Shown piece by piece: positions 51,923-59,206 of a stretch of 64,000 bases of DNA. The stretch spans positions 3,038,001-3,102,000 of the forward strand of contig CBDICY010000013.1 of assembly GCA_965277445.1 (NCBI GenBank), in the 5' to 3' direction. Position numbers and translations under genes: made by a program. Origin of the DNA: JAFMDF01 sp965277445. Lineage in GTDB: Bacteria; Bacteroidota; Bacteroidia; Chitinophagales; Saprospiraceae. The notes under the pieces are model-generated. The model was given only the letters and a program-made list of their open reading frames with translations, was not told where the DNA came from and made no database searches. Positions within the stretch are counted from its first letter, which is position 1, and each line of letters begins with the position of its first letter.

Positions 51923-52843
51923 ATGCGAATTATATACACTTGTCTCTTTTTTATCTTGTTTATAAATATTGGATATAGTCAAAGTGACCGACTGTATTCC
52001 CTCTTTATTTTCAATAAACTACAGTATAATCCAGCCTATGCTGGAGCTAAGGAAAAGCTAAATATTGGCGCCCATTATCGACATCAATGGCAAGGAGTCC
52101 TCGGTGCACCGAAAACGATCACCGCCTTTGCCCATGCGCCTTTCGCAGAAGGAAGGAGTGGTGTTGGGCTTTCTGTCATTTCTGATGATATTGGTTTATT
52201 CAATACGACCATCGGAAAATTAGATTACGCTTATCGGATTGGTTTTAAAAATGACCATAAATTAAGCCTTGGTTTAAGTACACAAATTGATAATACTCGA
52301 ATTAATTGGGAGCAAGCTAATTTGGTAGATAATACGGATTCCACCATTCCTTTTGGTGCAAAATCCAGAAGTGTTTTTAATGTAGGCATCGGTGCTTATT
52401 ATTCCAGTCCAAATTTTTATGTAGGCGTCTCCGCTCCTCGTTTTATGCGAAATTCCAAAACGAGTGATGCATTGAGTGGTATAGGAGAATATGGAGAATT
52501 TCGGCCTTATTATTTCATAGGAGGGTTTATTCTTCCTGTTGGTAACAATCTACATATTAGACCTTCTCTACTAATTAGTCACATTCCGAATGCCCCATTT
52601 GAGGCAGATTTTAATCTAAGTGTAATGTTTTTAGAAAAATTCTGGATTGGTGCAAACTACAGACTCAATGAATCTATTGATGCTTTTGTAAAATTCCCAT
52701 TGACTAAAAAATTCAATCTAGCCGTTGGGGTTGATTATGCCACAACGGAACTCAATAGATTTACCAAAGGAAGTGGAGAGATAATGATCGAATACTTATT
52801 CCATGAGGATGGAGATAAAGTCAACAATATTCGATTTTTTTAA
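51923..52843 (+). CDS. PorP/SprF family type IX secretion outer-membrane protein
   Basis: About 306 residues from the ATG at 51923. A TTG 33 bases upstream would add 11 residues but spoils the signal peptide, which reads MRIIYTCLFFILFINIGYSQ. The mature start SDRLYSLFIFNKLQYNPAYAGA and later QWQGVLGAPKT, GVGLSVISDDIG and YAYRI are hallmarks of the PorP/SprF family: outer-membrane barrels that pair with T9SS substrates carrying type B C-terminal domains, as SprF does with SprB in gliding flavobacteria. The gene follows its likely substrate by 50 bases and is presumably co-transcribed with it. A strong inverted repeat after the stop ends the unit. Confidence 0.93.
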   Translation: MRIIYTCLFFILFINIGYSQSDRLYSLFIFNKLQYNPAYAGAKEKLNIGAHYRHQWQGVLGAPKTITAFAHAPFAEGRSGVGLSVISDDIGLFNTTIGKLDYAYRIGFKNDHKLSLGLSTQIDNTRINWEQANLVDNTDSTIPFGAKSRSVFNVGIGAYYSSPNFYVGVSAPRFMRNSKTSDALSGIGEYGEFRPYYFIGGFILPVGNNLHIRPSLLISHIPNAPFEADFNLSVMFLEKFWIGANYRLNESIDAFVKFPLTKKFNLAVGVDYATTELNRFTKGSGEIMIEYLFHEDGDKVNNIRFF

Positions 52844-52912
52844 AAAAGGTACATTAATGTAGTTAAACAATTGATCTATTAATAATGAATTGTTCATATT
52901 TTTAATTGCTAA

Positions 52913-52953
52913 ATTGTCTGATTGTTGTTCGTAAGAAATAACAATCAGACAAT
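52913..52953. terminator. Bidirectional terminator-like hairpin between convergent genes
   Basis: ATTGTCTGATTGTT (52913-52926) pairs perfectly with its complement (52940-52953) over a 13-nt loop. It lies between the porP/sprF-like gene and the convergent lipoprotein gene, so it probably ends transcription from both sides. Confidence 0.65.
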
Positions 52954-52972
52954 CTAACCATCACCACAAATT

Positions 52973-53752
52973 TTATTTTTTAACAATTTCTCCTGCCTCC
53001 GTCTTAGCAAAAACAGCATCAGCCAAAGCGGTCTCCGAAACAGTAACATTCGCAAACTTTCGAGTACTTCGAGGTTCTATTAATTTACCTTCTTCCACTT
53101 TAAACCAAGTGGCAGAGTTTGGCAGTACTAACCCATTAAAATTTTTCCAATCATCATATCGAATCCAACTAATGCGTTTGCTTTTTTCTCCTGAAAAGTA
53201 AGTTACAGTATACCCCAACCAAGCCATTTCGTAAGTCGTTGGATCATAGTGAATAAAATACTCATCTTGGGAACTTACCCCTACTCCATCGTTATAAGAA
53301 ATCCGAATCCCAGGATACGTTTTACCTTCATATTCCAACGGTTCTGTCTCCCCATAAATAATGCCATCATCTGCCAAAACAAAAGGCATGGCATAGAAAT
53401 AAAACATTAAATTATGGTAAAAAACAGGATTTCCTTTGTAGGAAGTATCCGCTTCTACCCAAAAATTAGTGCCATCATATCCCGTTTTAAAATTACTAGC
53501 CTCTATCCGTTCTCGACGATTCTGCAAATCAATCATTTGCTTTTCATTTCCACCTTCTTTGACAATTTCATAAGATAGGGCTTTCATCTTATTCCAAGTC
53601 GCTAAAGAACCGTGCTTTTCAAATACTTTTTGTAGAGCCACAGGATATTTTGATAAGTCAACAGTTGGTGCAGTCGTTGTTTCGGTATCCGTTGGACTCC
53701 CACAAGTGATCATCAATAAGGCAAATGCCATTAAGCCAAATAAATTTTTCAT
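52973..53752 (-). CDS. Lipoprotein, DUF6503-like
   Basis: 259 residues. The N-terminus MKNLFGLMAFALLMITCGS ends in a lipobox (LMITC, Cys17), so it is a lipoprotein, probably exposed in the periplasm or outer membrane. The body (HGSLATWNKMKALSYEIVKEG ... GYDGTNFWV ... RISWIRYDDW ... GLVLPNSATW) resembles the LolA-like beta-sheet fold of Bacteroidota DUF6503 proteins; this family name is from memory and not searched. No catalytic residues are evident. It is transcribed towards the surface-protein cluster and looks like a single gene with no functional link to it. Confidence 0.85.
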   Translation of the reverse strand: MKNLFGLMAFALLMITCGSPTDTETTTAPTVDLSKYPVALQKVFEKHGSLATWNKMKALSYEIVKEGGNEKQMIDLQNRRERIEASNFKTGYDGTNFWVEADTSYKGNPVFYHNLMFYFYAMPFVLADDGIIYGETEPLEYEGKTYPGIRISYNDGVGVSSQDEYFIHYDPTTYEMAWLGYTVTYFSGEKSKRISWIRYDDWKNFNGLVLPNSATWFKVEEGKLIEPRSTRKFANVTVSETALADAVFAKTEAGEIVKK

Positions 53753-53836
53753 ACTTTTTTAGTTAGGTTTAATTTAGTGGTTTGTTAAAAAGTCCGCAAA
53801 GTAATGATAGTTTAAACATTGATACGGAGAAGAAGC

Positions 53837-54703
53837 TTATAAATTACCTTTATTGTCGTCGGGAATAGCTAAGACATCGATAATGAAGCGATGATGAAAA
53901 CCGCAGGCTTCGTTTTTAACTTCTATTTCCCAATAAATTGGATTTTCAGGAATATAATTAGTTGCCAGACAATTAGTTAAAGGTAATTTAAAAACCAATC
54001 CTATCTTTTTTGCTTCTAAAGTGTACTTTCTTGTATGAACATAATGGCAATAGAATTTGTGTTCTTTCGTTACCTTTCTTGGATTTTTCGTATCTCTAAC
54101 TGGAACAAATTTCTCTTCTATATTTTTTAAGGTTACGGTTATTTCGTCTGTATAATTAATAAGTTTTTCATTTTGAAAAAACATACCAATCACTTCTCCT
54201 TTTTTAAAGAAGTAGTCTTCATGAATTAATTTAGAAGTACCAAATTTCAGCGCTAACTTTATTTGAACTAGTACGTCCTTACATCCTTTCAAAAATAATT
54301 CTCCGAAACCAAAAATAAAAACGCTGGTAATGGGCAATATAAAAAACAGGCATACATAAATGGCATTAAAAAAACTAATGAAAAGAAAAAGAGCGCATAA
54401 AAATAAAATCGGTAAGCTTATCAAAACTTGTTCTTCAAAAGAAGAAAAAACCATTATACCATTTGAAGCAGTATAACGATTTTTCTTTGCTTTACTTTTT
54501 ATTACAAATCGAGTAAAGAGATAGCACACAATAATAAACATTATTCCTACTCCAATCAATTTGGCAAGAACAAAATCAATTGTAGCAAGAACTGCTAAAA
54601 ATAATGTAATTGAAATTGCCAATGGAGGGAAGAAAGAACAACCCATATTCACATCTTCGATTACCTTCCATTTTGCATCTCTTTTGATTTCTTTTGGCAT
54701 CAT
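53837..54703 (-). CDS. Membrane protein of unknown function, DUF3592-like C-terminal domain
   Basis: About 289 residues from the ATG at 54703; the open frame can extend to a TTG at 54712. Two hydrophobic hairpins (about residues 25-65 and 90-140) suggest four membrane segments. A long soluble C-terminal part contains YWEIEVKNEACGFHHRFIIDV, which is reminiscent of the beta domain at the end of DUF3592-type membrane proteins. That resemblance is weak and unsearched. The gene is on the same strand as its neighbours but is separated from both by short AT-rich gaps. Function unknown. Confidence 0.75.
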   Translation of the reverse strand: MMPKEIKRDAKWKVIEDVNMGCSFFPPLAISITLFLAVLATIDFVLAKLIGVGIMFIIVCYLFTRFVIKSKAKKNRYTASNGIMVFSSFEEQVLISLPILFLCALFLFISFFNAIYVCLFFILPITSVFIFGFGELFLKGCKDVLVQIKLALKFGTSKLIHEDYFFKKGEVIGMFFQNEKLINYTDEITVTLKNIEEKFVPVRDTKNPRKVTKEHKFYCHYVHTRKYTLEAKKIGLVFKLPLTNCLATNYIPENPIYWEIEVKNEACGFHHRFIIDVLAIPDDNKGNL

Positions 54704-54755
54704 TCTATTCAAATTGATAATTCACTTTTGTACTTCAACGGTATTTTTCTAAAAA

Positions 54756-55670
54756 CTATCCAATATACTGCCGCAAATAATCATGACTTTGCCGTAAAGA
54801 CAAAAGCCGTTTAGAAAGTTCCCCTTCAAAAGCTCGATCTTCCACCTCTACACAGACAGGTCCATCATACCCAATATCATGTAAGGTAGCCACGAACTTT
54901 GCCCAATTGACATCCCCTAAACCTGGCAACTTAGGCGTATGCCAGAGATTTGGATGCGCCCAAACACCGACTTCATCTAAAATATGCTGATCAATTCGGA
55001 GGTCTTTGGCGTGAATATGGAACATTTTATCGGCAAAATTACGCATGGGCGCAAGGTAATCCATATGTTGTAAAACCATGTGAGAAGGGTCATAATTTAG
55101 ACCAAAATAGGCACTTGGAATGGCTGCAAACATTTCTTGCCAAACCCTTGGACTCACCGCTAAATTTTGTCCGCCAGGCCATTCATTTTTGGTGAATTTC
55201 ATCGGGCAATTTTCAATCCCTATTTTCACTTTTTTCTTTTCGGCATAGGCGATTAATGGTTGCCATACTTTTAGAAAATCGGGCCAATTATCCGAAATAG
55301 TTTTTGAAGGATCTCTACCTACAAAAGTGTTGACATTTTTTACCCCTAATAAAACCGCAGCATCAATCAGTTTTTTGATATGAGCAACATAGACTTTTCG
55401 CTCTTTTTTATCAGGCGTCAAAGGATTGGGATAATATCCTAAACCACTTATGGAGATGCACTTATTAGTGCAAAGCTGGTTAATTTTTTTAGCCTCTTTT
55501 TTAGTAAGTTTCGTTACATCAATATGGGTCACACCAGCATATCGACGAGTGGCTTTTCCTTTTGGCCAGCACATCACCTCTATACAATCATACCCCATTT
55601 CAGCAGCGTGATTAATAACTTCTTCTAGGTTTAATTCGGGTAAAATAGCAGTAACAAATCCTAGTTGCAT
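54756..55670 (-). CDS. Sugar phosphate isomerase/epimerase-like TIM-barrel protein
   Basis: 304 residues, no signal peptide, so cytoplasmic. The pattern is that of the xylose-isomerase-like / AP-endonuclease-2 barrel superfamily. It starts MQLGFVTAILPELNLEEV, and the likely metal ligands lie at strand ends: Glu153 (GIENCP), Asp194 and His197 (NYDPSHM), His218/His220 (FHIHAKD) and Glu275/Glu277 (VEVEDR). Length and motif order fit a single complete domain. Members isomerise or epimerise sugars or inositol derivatives; the substrate cannot be read from sequence. No sugar kinase or transporter is adjacent to help. Confidence 0.87.
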   Translation of the reverse strand: MQLGFVTAILPELNLEEVINHAAEMGYDCIEVMCWPKGKATRRYAGVTHIDVTKLTKKEAKKINQLCTNKCISISGLGYYPNPLTPDKKERKVYVAHIKKLIDAAVLLGVKNVNTFVGRDPSKTISDNWPDFLKVWQPLIAYAEKKKVKIGIENCPMKFTKNEWPGGQNLAVSPRVWQEMFAAIPSAYFGLNYDPSHMVLQHMDYLAPMRNFADKMFHIHAKDLRIDQHILDEVGVWAHPNLWHTPKLPGLGDVNWAKFVATLHDIGYDGPVCVEVEDRAFEGELSKRLLSLRQSHDYLRQYIG

Positions 55671-55771
55671 TTTCTTAAAGATTATAGTGTAAAGAAGAAA
55701 ATAAGTACCTGAACAAATATAATCGACAGGTTTAATAAGGGAATGAAAGCCTAATAATGAGACATTGTTCC

Positions 55772-55896
55772 GGGTTGCGGGTTGCGAGTTAAATTCAATA
55801 AACTACTTAATATGCTAGTCAATGATCTAAAATAATGCTATTTAAATTCAATTTTAGATTTAAAATACTATCTTTTCATCTCGCAACCCGTAACCC
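55772..55896. repeat. Widely spaced inverted repeat (GGGTTGCGGGTTGCGAG)
   Basis: A 17-base arm at 55772-55788 is mirrored at 55880-55896 with one mismatch, around a 91-base AT-rich loop. The arm itself repeats the word GGGTTGC. It lies upstream of the isomerase-like gene, between divergent genes, so it is unlikely to be a simple terminator. Confidence 0.6.
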
Positions 55897-56199
55897 GTAA
55901 CTATACAATAAGTGTCGATTAATTCTGCTACAACGCTACTTAGATTATTGTTTCCCTCAGACAAGTAACAAATTTAAGTCGAAGTGTTTGATTTTCTAAA
56001 TTTATTCCCCAAAAAGAATTAACTGTTTAGTGGATACATCAACCTTTACTAGCGTATGTCTTTTATCGCTTCGTTCTATTTTTAAAAAAATTAGGATTTT
56101 AAGTAATAATAAAGGTGAGAGAAAGGTTTATAAGTAGGAAAAATTTATCCCAAAAACGCTATCCAAACTAAAATAAATAAGCCTAAATCTCTCAACCTT

Positions 56200-56282
56200 C
56201 GTGCCATAGGTACGTAACATGGGTAGCAAAAACAATTAATATCCACTAATCAACGTGCCTTAGGTACGTAACATGGGTAGCA
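56200..56282 (+). repeat. Two direct copies of a ~29-bp intergenic repeat
   Basis: Copies at 56200-56228 and 56254-56282 differ at one base. Both contain the word TAGGTACGTAACATGGGTAG and are 54 bp apart start to start. Related copies occur at 60985-61209 in both orientations. The second copy ends 12 bases before the start codon of the next gene. Confidence 0.8.
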
Positions 56283-56294
56283 GAAAATAGAAGT

Positions 56295-57872
56295 ATGAAG
56301 ATCATCAAAAAGATTGTGTCGTTCTCGCTAATAGCTTTAATTATTTTCTTCGGTTGCCAAAATGGTGCAGAAAAAGGTTCAGATAATGCCTTGGAAGCCA
56401 TTCCTATCAATTCAACGGTGGTCACCGCTTTTGATGTACCGACCTTAATGGAAAAAGCCAATTTTGCAGCCATTCAAAAAATGGATTTCTATCGGTTTTT
56501 TATGGAAAAAGCGGCAGAAGAAAGCGATATTTTAGCTACTGTTTTAGCCAATCCAGAAAACGCGGGCATTGATTTAACGAAAAATGCCTACATTTCTATA
56601 GAATTGAAGCCAGACAATCCAGAAGAAATTTATACAGGCATTATTTTCAACTTAGTGAGTCCCGAAGATTTTAGCAATTTTGCCAATTCTTTTAGAGACG
56701 TGAGAACGGGGCAAAGAAATGGTTATCAGTTTGCAGATTTGAATGATGCCACCCAATTGGCATGGAATGACAGAGTCGGTATCCTCGCCTTAGGAGAGGG
56801 AATTTACGAAACAGAAGAAGTCGTCAACTCGTTTTTTGCGCCAAGTACACCAAATAGTTTAGCCAATGATGAAAATTTAAAGGCGGTACTTGCTCAAAAA
56901 TATGACGTAACTACTTGGTTAACGTCCAATGCTTTAGCCCAAAATAAGAACGCTAAAATGGTGTTATCTTTAGCTAAAATAAAACCAGAGGCTTTGGATA
57001 ATAATTTTATCCACGGTCACCTCGATTTTGAAGCAGGAAAAGTAAATACCCAACTGGATTTTTTCTTTCAAGATGCCTTAATTGAAGATGTCAATTTACT
57101 ATTTAAAGAAAAGGTAGCAACAGATTTCAATCCTTATATTAGCGGAGAAAATCTTAATATTTACCTCTCTGCGGCCTTAGATTTTGCGGGATTACATGCA
57201 GCATTAAGTAAGCGGCCACAAGTCAAAATGTTTGCTGATTTCGCCTTAAAAAGTTACGGATTAAGTATTGATAAATTAAAGAATGCTTTGGATGGTGATT
57301 TTGTTTTTTCAACGTATACAGGCAATATCAACAACCGACAAGAAGGCTTATTTGCTATAAAACTTAATAACCAAGCTCAATTTGAAGCATTTTTAGCCGT
57401 TGCAGAAGAAAATGACTTAGTGACTAAAACAGGAAATGGGCGCTATCTTATTGCTCCTGGTTTACATAAAATGGTCACCAGTTTGCTCCCTATTGAACTA
57501 GGTAGTCCCTTTGATAATCAACTGATGTTACACAATGGCATCGCTTTTATTGCTGGGAATATTGATCGATTAGACAAGATAGAAAACGGAATCATTAAAA
57601 GTACAAAGCAATTACCCATCAGTATCAACGAAATGGTGAATACCAATCCATTGGCACTATTTATTGATTTTAATTCCCTTAAAAGAGTAGGTATGTTAAA
57701 TACAGCATCGCTTAATTTACTAGAATTGGTCGGCAATAAAAAAGGCGCAGCTTTGGAAGTAAGGATGCAAAACGAGGAAATAAATAGCTTACAGGCTATT
57801 TTTGAGGCAATCAATGAAGATTTTCTGAGAACTACAGAACAAAAACAACCCGTTTCTCAGGAAAAAAGCTAA
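56295..57872 (+). CDS. Lipoprotein, DUF4836 family
   Basis: 525 residues with a lipoprotein signal (lipobox FFGC, Cys21). The text INSTVVTAFDVPTLMEKA, followed by repeated segments on NAYISIELKP, GILALGEG and GLFAIKLNNQAQFEAFL, matches the DUF4836 family of Bacteroidota as I remember it. Its function is unknown. It is probably anchored to the inner or outer membrane facing the periplasm. Two intergenic repeats lie directly upstream and a strong symmetric hairpin lies directly downstream, so it is likely transcribed alone. Confidence 0.87.
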   Translation: MKIIKKIVSFSLIALIIFFGCQNGAEKGSDNALEAIPINSTVVTAFDVPTLMEKANFAAIQKMDFYRFFMEKAAEESDILATVLANPENAGIDLTKNAYISIELKPDNPEEIYTGIIFNLVSPEDFSNFANSFRDVRTGQRNGYQFADLNDATQLAWNDRVGILALGEGIYETEEVVNSFFAPSTPNSLANDENLKAVLAQKYDVTTWLTSNALAQNKNAKMVLSLAKIKPEALDNNFIHGHLDFEAGKVNTQLDFFFQDALIEDVNLLFKEKVATDFNPYISGENLNIYLSAALDFAGLHAALSKRPQVKMFADFALKSYGLSIDKLKNALDGDFVFSTYTGNINNRQEGLFAIKLNNQAQFEAFLAVAEENDLVTKTGNGRYLIAPGLHKMVTSLLPIELGSPFDNQLMLHNGIAFIAGNIDRLDKIENGIIKSTKQLPISINEMVNTNPLALFIDFNSLKRVGMLNTASLNLLELVGNKKGAALEVRMQNEEINSLQAIFEAINEDFLRTTEQKQPVSQEKS

Positions 57873-57884
57873 CTTAAGTATAGA

Positions 57885-57924
57885 AGTGATAAATTATGAA
57901 TTCAATCATTCATAATTTATCACT
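57885..57924. terminator. Bidirectional terminator-like hairpin
   Basis: AGTGATAAATTATGAA (57885-57900) and its exact complement (57909-57924) form a 16-bp stem with an 8-nt loop between two convergent genes, 12 bases after one stop codon and 18 bases from the other gene's end. The part GTGATAAATTA is partly repeated just downstream. Confidence 0.65.
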
Positions 57925-57942
57925 CCTAATTCATCACTAGTC

Positions 57943-58416
57943 TTATCCGTAATTATAAGGCAATATCTTAGAATCCTTAACGGTAGACAAGGTCATTAAA
58001 GTTTTCAACCGCTCAATCTCTTCAATTTGAGATAGCGTCTTAAATAATAACTGCTCGTAAGTCGGTATATCTTTACAAACAATCTTAATTAAGAAGTCTG
58101 CCTCACCAGTAATGATATAACACTCCGTAATTTCTTCGATAGATTTAATCTTGTCTAAGAAATTATTGAGGGCATTTTCCTTTTGCCATGCCAAAGACAC
58201 CAACACGAAGGTCTTCACACTCAGCCCAATAGCCTGAGGAGAAACTTGTGCATGATAACTTTCTACTACCCCTGATTGTTCTAATTTTTTAACCCTTTCC
58301 AAAGTTGGTGCAGGAGATAATCCAATTTTTTTTGATAAATCAAGGTTAGTTATTTTACTGTTTTCTTGTAAAATCCGCAATATCTTCAAATCAATTTTAT
58401 CCAGTTTATCGGACAT
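57943..58416 (-). CDS. Lrp/AsnC family transcriptional regulator
   Basis: 157 residues from the ATG at 58416, the usual family length; a TTG at 58470 would add 18 residues without family character. Residues about 5-60 form the winged helix-turn-helix (MSDKLDKIDLKILRILQ, NLDLSKKIGLSPAPTLERVK). The rest is the RAM effector-binding domain (ECYIITGEADFLIKIVCKD). Lrp/AsnC proteins bind DNA as oligomers and respond to amino acids or related metabolites. No adjacent target pathway is evident; the gene upstream is divergent and encodes only a possible small peptide. Confidence 0.94.
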   Translation of the reverse strand: MSDKLDKIDLKILRILQENSKITNLDLSKKIGLSPAPTLERVKKLEQSGVVESYHAQVSPQAIGLSVKTFVLVSLAWQKENALNNFLDKIKSIEEITECYIITGEADFLIKIVCKDIPTYEQLLFKTLSQIEEIERLKTLMTLSTVKDSKILPYNYG

Positions 58417-58623
58417 ATTTTCTTGCTTTTTGTTGTTAAATTGTATTGTGTTTTTCGTAAACGACCGCAAGTTAATTTAAATACAGGAAAGAGCAAATAA
58501 AAAGGAAATAAAATTTCAAAAAACCCTAGTAAATTTCTTTTTCATCTAAAATCTTAAAAGGTTTACTAATTAAATTTGGATAATCAAAAATATTAATTTT
58601 CTATTATTTTCTATTAAATGTCA

Positions 58624-58631
58624 TATTTTTG
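58624..58631 (+). promoter_or_regulatory. Possible -7 box (TATTTTTG)
   Basis: An exact TAnnTTTG match, the Bacteroidota -7 consensus, about 115 bases upstream of the small peptide frame and followed downstream by a strong terminator. No good TTG -33 element is at the expected spacing, so confidence is low. Confidence 0.3.
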
Positions 58632-58745
58632 GCAAAATACTATAAAGATAAAGATAAAGTGAACTTTTTGTTGAGAAAATGATTTTTTTTACCTAAATTG
58701 TATTTGAACATATTTTTTTAATTCCAGAACTAAAACACTAATCCC

Positions 58746-58832
58746 ATGCTAATTTTAAGTTTTTTACTAGTCATCCTATGCTTTTTTGGTTACGATGTAG
58801 TTAAAGGAAGCATTCAGTTAAAGGCAAAGTAG
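58746..58832 (+). CDS. Possible 28-residue membrane peptide
   Basis: ATG to TAG encodes MLILSFLLVILCFFGYDVVK followed by GSIQLKAK: one hydrophobic segment (residues 1-16) and a short basic tail. It is the only good start in this AT-rich gap and is followed 42 bases later by a strong intrinsic terminator, with a possible -7 box upstream. The setting suggests a short transcript. The shape recalls small membrane peptides and type I toxins, but no antisense RNA or homology can be shown. It could also be chance within a small RNA. Confidence 0.4.
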   Translation: MLILSFLLVILCFFGYDVVKGSIQLKAK

Positions 58833-58873
58833 GATTTTGCTAAACTCCCATATCTAAAATTTAAAGAAACTTT

Positions 58874-58908
58874 AAGCGTCTTGTCATTCGGCAGGGCGCT
58901 TTTTTTTT
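58874..58908 (+). terminator. Intrinsic terminator
   Basis: AGCGTCTTG (58875-58883) pairs with CAGGGCGCT (58892-58900), nine pairs including two G-U, with an 8-nt loop and a run of nine T (58900-58908). This is the clearest classical terminator here and implies transcription on the plus strand across 58600-58870. Confidence 0.8.
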
Positions 58909-59125
58909 ACATGAACAACCGATCCCGAAGGGTGAATGTTCGGGGAACATTCAAGGGAGTTAACCGTGAAACGGGTGGGTGGGCAATGGCAATGGCAATG
59001 GCTTCAAAATTTAGGAAATTCATCATTTATCTAAAATCAATAAAGTCATTGGGTTTGAGATGGTCATTAATAATTAAATTTCAAAAATTAGAACCAAATC
59101 TACCCTAAATAATCCTACAAATCTT

Positions 59126-59133
59126 TACTTTCG
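59126..59133 (+). promoter_or_regulatory. Possible -7 box of the ABC permease (TACTTTCG)
   Basis: Matches TAnnTTTG with one mismatch, 74 bases upstream of the TTG start of the permease. No TTG -33 element at the right distance was found. Confidence 0.3.
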
Positions 59134-59206
59134 CAATTGCGTACAAGATTTTCATTAAGGTAAGTCCCCTTTTGAAAATTGAAAATTCTAAATTGAAAAT
59201 TGAAAA

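Larger units (their letters stand above)
55671..56294. other. 624-bp spacer between divergent genes
   Basis: No coding frame is supported. It contains the wide inverted repeat above and two copies of the intergenic repeat at 56200-56282. Promoters for both flanking genes should lie here, but I could not pick a convincing -33/-7 pair. Confidence 0.5.
58417..59206. other. 790-bp gap between the Lrp-like gene and the ABC permease
   Basis: Holds the possible peptide and terminator above. Next are a perfect hairpin GAATGTTC-GGG-GAACATTC (58934-58952), a short GGCAAT triplicate (about 58981-59000), and an AT-rich run with repeated GAAAATT words before the permease. A 75-codon frame at 58881-59108 starts inside the terminator and is not supported. 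Confidence 0.5.

Noticed and set aside
58416..58470. TTG at 58470 as start of the Lrp-like gene
   Set aside because: It adds 18 residues with no family match; ATG at 58416 gives the normal length and N-terminus.
58881..59108. 75-codon frame after the small transcript
   Set aside because: It begins within an intrinsic terminator and runs through hairpins and a hexanucleotide repeat; no family character.
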